From Marinobacterium stanieri (GTDB lineage Bacteria; Pseudomonadota; Gammaproteobacteria; Pseudomonadales; Balneatricaceae), in assembly GCF_900155945.1 (NCBI RefSeq), contig NZ_FTMN01000014.1, positions 22,748 through 86,747 on the forward strand: a stretch of DNA of 64,000 bases. Reading direction: 5' to 3'. Shown here one piece after another: positions 45,754 to 54,074 of this stretch (position 1 is its first letter; every line of letters starts with the position of its first letter). The translations under genes and the position numbers were made by a program. The notes beneath the pieces were generated by a model. That model saw only the letters and a list, made by a program, of their open reading frames with translations, searched no databases and was not told the origin of the DNA.

Positions 45754-48099
45754 TCAAGGTGCGTTTGAGTACCTGAAAGCTGATCTCTGTTCATTACCAG
45801 CCAGAAGCGCCACTTGGTCCAAATCTACGCCTTGATCATGCCACTGCTCATTGCCAGTGAACATCCTCAATAATGTGGATTTGATAGACGGAGATAGATC
45901 GGTCTCATTGACATTGCGATCACTGTATACCGATCGTAGCCAGTGACTTAGCCGTGTGTCGCTGCCGGGCACGACAGCTTGAGTGCATTGTTCATCAGTA
46001 AAGAATTCAACCAGGGTGTCTGCAAAGCGTTCGTGTTGCTCCACTGATATAGGATTACCTGGCATAACATGCAGGTACTCGCAAATCGCCTGATAATCCT
46101 GTTTGATGCTTTCCGGGCAGTCAGGATCTAATGCATAACGTTGTAAGAGGTCTAGCATGAGATGTCCTGATTCATGAATAAAGGTTGAAGCATCTTGGTG
46201 AGCAGACAGCAGTATTCGGAACATATCCTGCTCTGGTGAACGAAGTAGCGCCCCCTTTGGAACGGCCTCAGAAACAGCTTTAGCTGCAGGATCAGCATCA
46301 GGTAGTACGAGTTTCAGTTTCTCCGTAGGCGTTCCTTCATGGGAATACGGCGGCAAGGCTATGCGGTCCTCTGCAGAAAGCTTCAGGCGATGTTCAACGT
46401 CACGGGCTTCATATTCCCCAGCAAGAAGCGTGTAGCGCTCCATCGGAGTTTTAAGGTGATACTCAAGCTCTTTGATGTTCTCGATAAGAGCTGTCATGTC
46501 ACAGGCTACAGCACGATCGTATCCCAACTCTGTGAGGTTTGCTTTCAGCGGTTTTGCAGCATCGGGAACACTACAATGATTAGACCGTGAGTAGTCGGCA
46601 ATGAGCTTAAAGTCCCTGATGAGGTCGTTGTATAGCTTAGCCTCTGCAGGTGTCTTCGCCCTGAATTCATCTGGTGAGCCGCCATACGCAAGGCACTCAA
46701 TCATTTGAATGGCATGCTGCACTTCGTGGTGTATTGTGTTTTGTAGTCCTTCAACGGTGCAGTCGCTTGCCTGAATCATGGGGATCTTACCGTATGAGTA
46801 ACAGCCGCCCTGTCCTACATTTTTTGATGTGAGGTCTGCATGCACAAATAGTCCTCGAAGCTGGGGATAGTGCTCATAGAGAGTAGGGTGGTCCAAAATG
46901 CCCGATAGGGAACCCGTGTAGCTGAGTACTGGAGTCTCGCCTTTAAGATCTGGCAGCTCACCTCTACGCAGTTTTAGGGCATCCTTTACACCTTTATTTT
47001 TCATCTCGGTTTCAGGTGTGTATAGCATCATGGCGCCCTTCTTGAGGCTGGCCCGGCTATCATCAATTTCAAAGCGCCAGCGTCCGTCGATCCATTGATG
47101 CCAACCAGTCATCTGCCTGATGCTTTCGGGGTCAGCGCCAGCTTGTTTCAGTGATTTGGCTATTGAGAGCTGTTCGGTATTGGCAGCTTCTGCATGGGTC
47201 GAACCATATTGATACAAAATGCTGTCATAGGAAGGAGGGTGGGAATAAAGAGCGTTGTCTTTGTTGATAGCGAGATCATTGCTCACTCTGCTATCAAGCA
47301 ATGCGCTTTCGATCGCGGATGGCTGCAATACACTAATGCGACCATCTGAATACTTGATACCGTCAAAGCCTTGCCTTTTTGCCAGTGACTCCAGGACATG
47401 TGAAGTGCTCGTATCGCGCTCAAACGTTCTGGTCATGTCTTCCAGGTCAGGACAGCTTGGTGCTGCTTTTACTATCCGTTGTAGGCGCTTGGCATCTGCT
47501 ATATCGAGATTTAAATCAAGTAGGGCGGTGCTGCTGACCGCTCCCCAGGAGAAGTTTGGAGCTTCAGAAAGTGTTGCCAGTGGCAACAGATTCATATTCT
47601 CTGCCAAGTAGACGGGGTAGATTGTTTCGCCGCTGGAACTTTGTTGGCGCTTTGCTGGCGCTTCAGATTCTATTGGCGCTTTTGTGGCGCTTGGCTCAAG
47701 AGATAGGAAGCCTCGTTGATCGAACTCAGTACCAATATCTCCAGTACTCGTGAAATAGATTTCTCTACCAGTTGCTGCAATGATCGGGGTGAACTCGTTC
47801 ATTTGGTAGTGCGACTGGATAAAGTGGATTTTCTCTTGTGCTGTCGCAAGGGATAGCCAATCTTGTCCTCTCAGGCAATCAGGCACATCGATCTGTTTAC
47901 CAATCTTGTCGGCCAAGTGGTCAACATCATCAATTTGTATATCTAGCTCATTCCATAGTGACTCTGGAGATACACCGCGCCTCATGGCCTGGGTATCAAA
48001 CCAGCGACCCCACAGACCAGATACCACCTGGGCATAGTCAGTTGATATGGCTGGAATGCCTTCTAACTGTTCCTTGATACTGGCAGCTACACCGTTCAT
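45754..48099 (-). CDS. Large polyvalent protein with ART-like and metallopeptidase-like regions
   Basis: 781 residues. Residues about 160-265 resemble the ART-like/LPD modules of polyvalent proteins (LAKRQGFDGIKYSDGRISVL). Residues 295-470 contain a domain seen with them (SIRQMTGWHQWIDGRWRFEIDDS) that ends in a first HExxH motif (HHEVQH, 458-462). A second HExxH (HESGH, 642-646) lies in a separate C-terminal region. Polyvalent proteins of phages and conjugative elements are thought to enter the recipient with the DNA and counter host defence. One 17-bp palindrome lies inside the gene (47572). It has no signal peptide. Domain names are from pattern recognition. Confidence 0.65.
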   Translation of the reverse strand: MNGVAASIKEQLEGIPAISTDYAQVVSGLWGRWFDTQAMRRGVSPESLWNELDIQIDDVDHLADKIGKQIDVPDCLRGQDWLSLATAQEKIHFIQSHYQMNEFTPIIAATGREIYFTSTGDIGTEFDQRGFLSLEPSATKAPIESEAPAKRQQSSSGETIYPVYLAENMNLLPLATLSEAPNFSWGAVSSTALLDLNLDIADAKRLQRIVKAAPSCPDLEDMTRTFERDTSTSHVLESLAKRQGFDGIKYSDGRISVLQPSAIESALLDSRVSNDLAINKDNALYSHPPSYDSILYQYGSTHAEAANTEQLSIAKSLKQAGADPESIRQMTGWHQWIDGRWRFEIDDSRASLKKGAMMLYTPETEMKNKGVKDALKLRRGELPDLKGETPVLSYTGSLSGILDHPTLYEHYPQLRGLFVHADLTSKNVGQGGCYSYGKIPMIQASDCTVEGLQNTIHHEVQHAIQMIECLAYGGSPDEFRAKTPAEAKLYNDLIRDFKLIADYSRSNHCSVPDAAKPLKANLTELGYDRAVACDMTALIENIKELEYHLKTPMERYTLLAGEYEARDVEHRLKLSAEDRIALPPYSHEGTPTEKLKLVLPDADPAAKAVSEAVPKGALLRSPEQDMFRILLSAHQDASTFIHESGHLMLDLLQRYALDPDCPESIKQDYQAICEYLHVMPGNPISVEQHERFADTLVEFFTDEQCTQAVVPGSDTRLSHWLRSVYSDRNVNETDLSPSIKSTLLRMFTGNEQWHDQGVDLDQVALLAGNEQRSAFRYSNAP

Positions 48100-48144
48100 A
48101 TAGTGGTTCCCATACCTTATTCCAACTACCTTGGGGTAGCTGAT

Positions 48145-48166
48145 ATTCTGAATAGTATACCAATAT
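48145..48166. promoter_or_regulatory. 22-bp element shared with the pil promoter
   Basis: Plus-strand core ATAGTATACCAATAT; over 22 bp it differs by one base from the element at 2983-3004. It lies 46 bp upstream of the polyvalent-protein gene, in the opposite orientation relative to the gene compared with pil; TATACT on the minus strand could be its -10. Confidence 0.6.
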
Positions 48167-48335
48167 CATATATTTTGCTGGCGTCTTTAAGCTGACGGTG
48201 CAGGGAAGGGCGTAAGTGTTGCCAGTGGCAACATCGACCGGATTCTTAAGATGGGAGCCGGGCACGATAGTCCCGGCATATAAAGTTGATTGAAGGATAG
48301 AAGGCTAAGAAGTGTTGCCACTGGCAACATTTGCA

Positions 48336-48683
48336 CTAAGTCTCGGCCGTTTGCTCATCCTTGTTGAGCAGGCCAACCACACCAGCCTTCTTAACAATCG
48401 GACCCCAGTCAAGAACAGCCAGGCGGCTTTGGCCTTCTTGCTCGTGACCTATGACTACTCCAAGCTCATCTTTAAGCTTCTCAATGTAAATGGGAATAGA
48501 GCGCTTATTGTATCCTGTCAGGTTGTGTAAATCCTGGAGCTTCATGGAACCCACTGAGGCGAGAATCGCTGGTAGCAGCAAGGGGCGTCGAATATCTCCT
48601 TTTGAGAATGATTGTGCAATTTCAGCAATATCCAAGACTTTCTGGCTGTTAATCAAATCCGATCCTGCTTCTGTTAGTGTCAT
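48336..48683 (-). CDS. Small winged-helix-like protein, last gene of four-gene operon
   Basis: 115 residues. The segment VGSMKLQDLHNLTGYNKRSIPIYIEKLKDEL looks like a winged helix of MarR/ArsR style. It overlaps the upstream gene by one base, so translation is coupled. A candidate regulator for the palindrome-controlled genes, but direct evidence is lacking. Confidence 0.5.
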   Translation of the reverse strand: MTLTEAGSDLINSQKVLDIAEIAQSFSKGDIRRPLLLPAILASVGSMKLQDLHNLTGYNKRSIPIYIEKLKDELGVVIGHEQEGQSRLAVLDWGPIVKKAGVVGLLNKDEQTAET

Positions 48684-49282
48684 TAGAAAAGCCCGATCTG
48701 GTGGTGAAATGTTGAAGTTAATGACCTATCAATAGGGCACTTCATCTCGCTAAGCTCTGCAAGGTCATCAAAGAGAAAGCATGTGAGACGTTTCTCATCA
48801 TCCAGATAGAACAGCTGCATTTTCTCACTTTCAAAAGAATCACGGAAGAGTCGCACTTGAGGGCCATTATGCGTAATCCAGTTAATCGTTGTTGTGCCGT
48901 GCATATTTAGATTGGCATCTGTTTCAATGAGTTGCTTGCATTCATCTAATGATACATACCATGCAGTGTCTGGTATGAAATGCCCCACATATATCCGTTC
49001 TGCTGAGTTTGAATATGGGCTGCCATTAATCATATAGAGCTGTTTGTTGCCACTGGCAACATCATCTCCTGTTGCTGGTGCTATTGGCTGAATAGAAACC
49101 CACGAATTAGATAGATCTCCATGTAGGCGAGATGTAACCAACACAGTTGCACCTCTGTAAGTTTTGACCCATCTATCGGCTTTGAATGGCTGTCCATAGC
49201 ATTCCGCTAGCGGCAAACAGCATATCTTCTTGGCATAGGCCATGTAGCTAGAGTAGGGGACGCGCTCGATGACCATGCTCAT
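48683..49282 (-). CDS. Hypothetical protein, third gene of operon
   Basis: 199 residues, no signal peptide or recognised domain. Three cysteines near the N-terminus (KKICCLPLAECYG). One 17-bp palindrome (49045-49061) lies within the coding sequence as DDVASGNKQ. Overlaps its upstream neighbour by 4 bp. Confidence 0.5.
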   Translation of the reverse strand: MSMVIERVPYSSYMAYAKKICCLPLAECYGQPFKADRWVKTYRGATVLVTSRLHGDLSNSWVSIQPIAPATGDDVASGNKQLYMINGSPYSNSAERIYVGHFIPDTAWYVSLDECKQLIETDANLNMHGTTTINWITHNGPQVRLFRDSFESEKMQLFYLDDEKRLTCFLFDDLAELSEMKCPIDRSLTSTFHHQIGLF

Positions 49283-49539
49283 GTGTTCTGCTCCTCATCG
49301 TCCTTGTAGCAAGGATATGGAAACCTGCTGGTATCGGTGTAGTGCTTTTCCTTATCGTGAATTGCCATTAGCTCTATCGCATCTTCTTCTGTAGTGAATG
49401 GCTTGGAGTGCTTCTCAGATAGTGCCGTGAGAAGTTCATTCAAAATTCTGTCACTTCCATAGAACCCCCTGAGTGCCCGGATAACAGTAAAGGGGTGGCA
49501 GCCAAACCTATGACCTTCTTGTTTGGCTAATTCAATCAC
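49279..49539 (-). CDS. Hypothetical small protein, second gene of operon
   Basis: 86 residues; Cys and His scattered (HRFGCHPFTVIRAL; PYPCYKDDEE). Acidic C-terminus. Four-base overlaps on both sides mark it as an integral operon member. No function assigned. Confidence 0.5.
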   Translation of the reverse strand: MIELAKQEGHRFGCHPFTVIRALRGFYGSDRILNELLTALSEKHSKPFTTEEDAIELMAIHDKEKHYTDTSRFPYPCYKDDEEQNT

Positions 49540-49883
49540 AGCCTATTAGTGGCTGGGGAAAGGTGTGGAAACCGCTCACGTTCTTCAAGAATCAATGGAT
49601 GGACTGGCTTGAACACATTAAGCGCGAGCATAAGGTCATAAGGCGAAATGTGGATGTATCCATCTCGGGTCAGGCTTTCCAGGTGCAGGGCGATGATGTC
49701 GTGTTCTGTAGCGCTTCCTTTAGCACTGGTCACTTTTAGCACTGCCCCTGTTGATTCCAGCTTGCTAACCAGGACGGAAATGGTGTGTCCGTCCCGGAGT
49801 TTTGCCACCAAGTGTTGACCAACTGGATACCTGCGGTGAAACCATTCAGGCAGGCGCAGGTTATAGTGAAGTTCCAGGCTCAT
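49536..49883 (-). CDS. Hypothetical small protein, first gene of operon
   Basis: 115 residues, beta-rich N-terminal half (LHYNLRLPEWFHRRYPVGQHLVAKL cut into HTISVLVSKLES). It opens the four-gene operon whose promoter carries two copies of the GTATACTTAAAGTATAC box shared with the divergent DndC-like gene. AGGAGAAG lies just before the ATG. Function unknown. Confidence 0.5.
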   Translation of the reverse strand: MSLELHYNLRLPEWFHRRYPVGQHLVAKLRDGHTISVLVSKLESTGAVLKVTSAKGSATEHDIIALHLESLTRDGYIHISPYDLMLALNVFKPVHPLILEERERFPHLSPATNRL

Positions 49884-49897
49884 TATCTTCTCCTTGC

Positions 49898-49948
49898 GTA
49901 TACTTAAAGTATCTTTTGAGTGGATGTTAATGTATACTTAAAGTATAC
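49898..49948. promoter_or_regulatory. Boxes A and B of the 17-bp GTATACTT palindrome
   Basis: Box A 49898-49914 (right arm imperfect) and box B 49932-49948, GTATACTTAAAGTATAC, a perfect palindrome around a central A. They are 34 bp apart in the 83-bp gap between divergent operons. Overlap with likely promoter elements suggests repression. Confidence 0.8.
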
Positions 49949-49966
49949 TCAAGAGGAGAAATAAAT

Positions 49967-51067
49967 ATGAGCCACACATTTGATGACCGCGTTGTAGTTC
50001 CTGGTCTGGGCAAGCAGATTGCTTTGGATATGGGGTGCTTGCCTGTAGAAGATGAAATGGGGACTTACTTCGACGCGCCCGAGATTGATATAGATGCCTA
50101 CGATCGTATCGTCATCGGGATGTCTGGTGGAAAAGACTCCCTCGCATCTCTACTGCGCTTGGTAGACATGGGGGTAGACCTATCCAAGGTAGAACTCTGG
50201 CACCATGATGTTGATGGCCGTGAAGGGTCTAGCTTGATGGACTGGAAGTTTATGGCGGACTACAACCGTCAGATCGCAGAGGCGTTCGTTGTACCGATCT
50301 ATTTTTCCTGGCTGGAAGGTGGTTTTGAGGGAGAAATGCTTAAGGAGAATGCCTATAGCAAGCCTCATAAGTTCGAGGGGCCAGAAGGCTTGGTTACTTT
50401 GGAGCGCGACACTACACGTTCAGCACCCAACACGCGCCTCAAGTTCCCCCAGGTATCTGCCAGCCTGCAAACGCGCTGGTGCAGCTCGGCTCTGAAGATC
50501 GATGTTGCCCGGCGCCAGCTGAACAACCAGGCACGGTTCAATGGTAAGAAGTGCTTATTCATCACTGGAGAGCGCCGCCAAGAAAGCTCAAACCGAGCAA
50601 AGTACAACCAGTTCGAGCCGCACTCGTGTGACCGTAGAGCGGGGCGTTTGGCACGCCATGTTGATGCCTGGCGCCCGGTGCTTCATTGGGATGAAGAACA
50701 GGTGTGGGACGCCTTAAAGCGTCATGGCATCATTGCCCCAGTACCGTATCGTTTAGGCTGGGGCCGCTCAAGCTGCATGACTTGTATTTACAATAGCCCA
50801 CGCATTTGGGCGACGATTTCTCATTACTTCCCTGAACGTGCGCGCATTATTGCAGGCTATGAAGACCAGTTTGGAGTCACTATTAGCCGCGACCGCATCA
50901 ACGTTTTGGACGTTTCACGTCATGTTGAGCCGTTTGAGATCGATGATCTGGAAGCGTTGGAGCAGGCATTGAAATCTGAATATACGTTGCCTGTTGTCCA
51001 GTCACCGCGCCAGCCGTGGCAGCTTCCTGCAGGGGCATTTGGAAATGAGGGGTGTGGCTCAGATTGA
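49967..51067 (+). CDS. DndC/PAPS-reductase-like PP-loop protein
   Basis: 366 residues; GAGGAG lies 8 bp before the ATG. PP-loop SGGKDS (53-58), RWCSSALK with Cys 172, GERRQES (201-207) and a CMTC pair (270-273). This is the layout of the adenosine nucleotide alpha-hydrolase family that includes PAPS reductase and DndC, the ATP-pyrophosphatase and iron-sulfur protein of DNA phosphorothioation. Four Cys in DndC bind the cluster; here C172, C270 and C273 are plain and a fourth is not in the canonical place. Shared operator with a DGQHR (DndB-like) gene and a methyltransferase points to DNA modification. No dndA, dndD or dndE is present. Confidence 0.7.
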   Translation: MSHTFDDRVVVPGLGKQIALDMGCLPVEDEMGTYFDAPEIDIDAYDRIVIGMSGGKDSLASLLRLVDMGVDLSKVELWHHDVDGREGSSLMDWKFMADYNRQIAEAFVVPIYFSWLEGGFEGEMLKENAYSKPHKFEGPEGLVTLERDTTRSAPNTRLKFPQVSASLQTRWCSSALKIDVARRQLNNQARFNGKKCLFITGERRQESSNRAKYNQFEPHSCDRRAGRLARHVDAWRPVLHWDEEQVWDALKRHGIIAPVPYRLGWGRSSCMTCIYNSPRIWATISHYFPERARIIAGYEDQFGVTISRDRINVLDVSRHVEPFEIDDLEALEQALKSEYTLPVVQSPRQPWQLPAGAFGNEGCGSD

Positions 51068-51091
51068 GCCGCGCTTCTACCGATATGCATT

Positions 51092-51212
51092 TATTTAACC
51101 ATTCGGTTAAATAATATCTAATAGCTTTACGCTTCCGGCACTATTTAACCGATTGGTTAAATACTTCATCAAAGTCTATACTTCATCGTGACAATATAAC
51201 CGGACGGTTAAA
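51092..51212 (+). promoter_or_regulatory. Three evenly spaced operators before hipB module 2
   Basis: TATTTAACC-N4-GGTTAAATA at 51092-51113 and 51142-51163 (perfect 9-bp arms) and a weaker TAACC-N4-GGTTA at 51195-51212. Centres are 50 and 51 bp apart. Typical multi-site control of a hipBA operon. Confidence 0.8.
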
Positions 51213-51223
51213 CAGGTGTGATA

Positions 51224-51535
51224 ATGAACATTCCGATTGAGTCAGTCCAAGACATCGGTGATCTGGTCAGACTGCTTCGCAGGTCACAAGGGTTGCGTCA
51301 TGATGATTTGGGAGCTATTGCAGGATGTAGCCACAAGTATGTGGTTGATCTCGAAAAGGGAAAGGAAACCATACAGACAGGCCTCATGTTGCAGCTTCTG
51401 GACGAAATGGGCCTAAAAGTGATGATAGATCTGCCTGACTCACTGGTGAACACACTGAAGACGGAGCTTAAATCTGGATCATCAAAAATTCCAGACGACA
51501 GGAGAGGCGCGTGGCTGTTGAAAATAGAACCCTAG
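51224..51535 (+). CDS. hipB: HipB-like antitoxin (module 2)
   Basis: 103 residues from ATG 51224 (AGG 8 bp upstream; GTG 51218 possible). HTH at about 24-50 (RHDDLGAIAGCSHKYVVDLEKGK). Standard antitoxin-first order, overlapping hipA by 25 bp. Confidence 0.85.
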   Translation: MNIPIESVQDIGDLVRLLRRSQGLRHDDLGAIAGCSHKYVVDLEKGKETIQTGLMLQLLDEMGLKVMIDLPDSLVNTLKTELKSGSSKIPDDRRGAWLLKIEP

Positions 51536-52776
51536 CTGTTTGGACCAACAACACCAAAGTCGGCACCTTGATTGAGCATAACAACCTCTGGTCATTTGAA
51601 TATGAGCCAGACTGGAGCGGATTCAGCTTGTCGCCTGCGTTGCCTGTTGAAGCCAAGCGTATTGTTGATGGCAGCAGCAAAAGGCCCGTTCAGTGGTTTT
51701 TCGATAATCTGTTACCAGAAGAGGGTGCCCGCGCTCTTTTAGCTGAGGATACAGGAATTACTGTTGCTGATGCCTTTGGCCTACTGGGGCACTTCGGTGC
51801 TGAATCAGCTGGCGCTCTGACACTATTGGGTCCAGAGGAACTGCCAGGGAGAGGTGGCAAGGCTAAGCTATCAAGTGAAGCGCTTTCTGCTCGAATCCAA
51901 AAACTGCCTGATATTCCATTGTCCCAGGGAAGTAGCAAACGTATGTCTCTTGCTGGGGCTCAACACAAGCTCCCAATCATTTATGAGGGAGGTGTGCTCT
52001 ATGAGCCTCATGTGAGTAAGCCGTCTACACATATTCTTAAGCCCGATCACAGTAAGCCTGATCTATACCCGCATAGCGCAATCAATGAGTTCGCTATGAT
52101 GCAGCTTGCAGGTGCTTTAGGTCTTAAGGTGCCTGCGACTTCTATTATCCGTGTGCCTGATCCAGTGTACTTGGTGGAGAGGTTTGATCGGTTTCGAATG
52201 GATTCGTACACAAAGCGGCTTCATACCGTTGATACTTGTCAGTTGTTATCAATAGATCGGATTTTTAAGTACCAAGAATGCAAGCTCGAACGACTCACTG
52301 AAGTGGTTGAATTAACCAGAATCAAGTTGGAAACACGCACACGCCTATTTCAATGGCACGTTTTTAACCTGCTCATCGGCAACACTGACGATCATCTTAA
52401 GAATCTGTCCTTCTTCACATCGGGCGGGAACATTATTCTGGCCCCGCACTATGACCTGCTATCGACGGCGGTCTATGAAACAGATAATCAGTGGCTAAAT
52501 GCTAACCTTGTCTGGAAGATAGGCGATGTCACAAAGCTAGGGCAGGTGAGTCCAAAGTATTTACTAGAGCTTGGTCGGGCATTAGGGCTTCCAGTAAAGC
52601 TACAGCGCCGGTTACAGAAACAGTTGATGGATAACATATCGCCAGCTTTGGATACGGTTTTAGAACAGGTCCTGAAAACCCATTACCCCGATGGGGTTAC
52701 TAAGGATGCAGAGATGCGTTTACTTCGTTTGATTCGATATGGCGTTATTGAAGATATGAAGAGCCTTTTATCTTAG
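51511..52776 (+). CDS. hipA: HipA-family kinase toxin (module 2)
   Basis: 421 residues from a GTG at 51511 preceded by GGAGAGG. It has the canonical HipA motifs: N-terminal PVQWFFDNLLPEEG, autophosphorylation loop RMSLAGAQHKLP, catalytic LLIGNTDDHLKN and metal site LAPHYDLLS. The length is close to E. coli HipA (440). All key residues are present, so it should be an active kinase held by HipB. A hairpin follows the stop. Confidence 0.9.
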   Translation: MAVENRTLAVWTNNTKVGTLIEHNNLWSFEYEPDWSGFSLSPALPVEAKRIVDGSSKRPVQWFFDNLLPEEGARALLAEDTGITVADAFGLLGHFGAESAGALTLLGPEELPGRGGKAKLSSEALSARIQKLPDIPLSQGSSKRMSLAGAQHKLPIIYEGGVLYEPHVSKPSTHILKPDHSKPDLYPHSAINEFAMMQLAGALGLKVPATSIIRVPDPVYLVERFDRFRMDSYTKRLHTVDTCQLLSIDRIFKYQECKLERLTEVVELTRIKLETRTRLFQWHVFNLLIGNTDDHLKNLSFFTSGGNIILAPHYDLLSTAVYETDNQWLNANLVWKIGDVTKLGQVSPKYLLELGRALGLPVKLQRRLQKQLMDNISPALDTVLEQVLKTHYPDGVTKDAEMRLLRLIRYGVIEDMKSLLS

Positions 52777-52795
52777 AGCCCGGACTCGCCGGGCT
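52777..52795 (+). terminator. Hairpin between convergent genes
   Basis: Stem AGCCCGG / CCGGGCT with a 5-nt loop right after the hipA stop; the U-tract is weak. Confidence 0.45.
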
Positions 52796-52809
52796 GTGTA
52801 TCCCCTTCT

Positions 52810-53295
52810 TCAAATGGCTCCTGACATCAGACTGTTTATCTCAGACCCGAAACATTGCAGTTCAACGTTACGTCGAGCCTTGATATGAGTGTTGAAGTGT
52901 TCAGGTAGCCGGTCTACGGATATGATGAGAGCAAGGTATCCATTATCAATCTGATATCCAACAACAATACCAGGTCCCAATCCGTTCACACGAACACAAA
53001 CCCTCTCATGTATCCGAGGTACCGGATCTCGACCTGTCCAAGAGTATTCAGACGGTGCTTGCTCCAGGTTCTTGAAGATCCCCAGTTGTTCGGATACGGA
53101 CTTCTCGATGCTTTCCAGGTTGAAATCACCCAGCTTCTGGCAGCAATGCTGGGTGTGCAACCACAGTGTGGCGCCACCTGCGGGTACTTGCAAAGCTTTG
53201 GCTTTGTCGTTGGCAGCCCAGACAGCAAAGTCACTGTCAGCTGCTGAAAGGGTAAAGGAGAAATCGTGTTGAGTTGTGATGGTGTAGGTATTCAT
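52810..53295 (-). CDS. Hypothetical protein
   Basis: 161 residues; GAGGA precedes the ATG. Soluble, with a His/Cys cluster (LWLHTQHCCQKLGDF). A late beta-rich segment (CVRVNGLGPGIVVGYQI) looks like a KOW/SH3-type barrel strand. Downstream of the zinc-ribbon gene, 22 bp away, probably the same transcript under boxes C and D. Function unknown. Confidence 0.5.
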   Translation of the reverse strand: MNTYTITTQHDFSFTLSAADSDFAVWAANDKAKALQVPAGGATLWLHTQHCCQKLGDFNLESIEKSVSEQLGIFKNLEQAPSEYSWTGRDPVPRIHERVCVRVNGLGPGIVVGYQIDNGYLALIISVDRLPEHFNTHIKARRNVELQCFGSEINSLMSGAI

Positions 53296-53317
53296 AGCAA
53301 GTGTCCTCAGTTGTTAA

Positions 53318-53992
53318 TCAGCAGGGCGTTGATTTGGTCGCTGATGGCGTCTTTTTGATCCATAAGCGTGCCTGCAATTGATCAACCCGGTCAGAGGCTT
53401 CTGAGAGATGAGCGAGGTATGATTTGGAGCCTTTACGGGCGCCAGACAGCTTTTTGGTAATGATCTTTTTTAGTGGCTGCAGCTGCCCGGGCGTGTATGT
53501 CTCACCGCATAAGGCGATGTGGCACATAGACATTTCAAACCCAAAACGGGTAAGCATTCCTACGATCGGATGTTCAAGCATTTCAGCATGGAGTGTCTGG
53601 CATAAGGCTTCACGCTGTTCTTCCAGTTGTTGAATCAATTCTGCGTTGGTTAGTCCACCATTTGTCCGACGTTGGCGTTCATCTCGCTCAGCTTGGGTTT
53701 GAGCTAACTTGGCCTCTCGTTGGAGCTGAGCGTGTTCACGCTTCAAACGAAGTACACCAGCTTCCAAGCCTGCATCTCCAATCTTCTTGAGGCAGTCGAT
53801 TCCAACAACAGAAACGCGCCCGTAGGAGCTTTTAACAAAATAGCGGTTCTTAAGTGCGGTACCGCAGTGCTCGCACCAGAAAATCTCGCCGCGATCAGCA
53901 TCGAACGGATTCTTTTTCGGAGCGACGATTTCAAACGGGGCTTTGCCCAGTCCAGAAAGCTCGAAAGTGTGTATGTTGTTTAAGTGAATCAT
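53318..53992 (-). CDS. Zinc-ribbon protein under the palindrome operator
   Basis: 224 residues from ATG 53992 (AGGGTAAGA upstream; the longer frame to 54025 overlaps operator C). N-terminal zinc-binding CEHCGTALKNRYF followed by SVVGIDCLKKIG, then a charged coiled-coil-like region (LKREHAQLQREAKLAQTQAE). The same type of small zinc-ribbon domain is seen in plasmid and phage proteins that contact DNA or RNA. It is a member of the GTATACTT regulon. Confidence 0.55.
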   Translation of the reverse strand: MIHLNNIHTFELSGLGKAPFEIVAPKKNPFDADRGEIFWCEHCGTALKNRYFVKSSYGRVSVVGIDCLKKIGDAGLEAGVLRLKREHAQLQREAKLAQTQAERDERQRRTNGGLTNAELIQQLEEQREALCQTLHAEMLEHPIVGMLTRFGFEMSMCHIALCGETYTPGQLQPLKKIITKKLSGARKGSKSYLAHLSEASDRVDQLQARLWIKKTPSATKSTPC

Positions 53993-54006
53993 TCTTACCC
54001 TAATTC

Positions 54007-54057
54007 GTATACTTAAAATACACATAATATATTATTTTAAGTATACTTAAAGTATTC
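54007..54057. promoter_or_regulatory. Boxes C and D of the GTATACTT palindrome
   Basis: Box C 54007-54023 (15 of 17 matches) and box D 54041-54057 (16 of 17), again 34 bp apart, the same geometry as boxes A and B, between divergent transcripts. Confidence 0.75.
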
Positions 54058-54074
54058 ATTCAAAGGAGAAAAGC

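Larger units (their letters stand above)
42263..49061. repeat. Dispersed 17-bp palindrome TGTTGCCASTGGCAACA, eleven copies
   Basis: Copies at 42263-42279, 42331-42347, 42941-42957, 42995-43011, 44907-44923, 45551-45567, 45732-45748, 47572-47588, 48217-48233, 48313-48329 and 49045-49061; a twelfth is at 8451. All share the same 17 bases except the central S (G in eight, C in four), and most extend to GTG...CAC. Nine are intergenic here; two lie inside genes (47572, 49045). The form (two 8-bp arms around a central S) is that of ParB/KorB operators such as TTTAGCSGCTAAA. Likely partition sites or a global repressor's operators; a mobile REP-like palindrome is the alternative. Confidence 0.85.
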
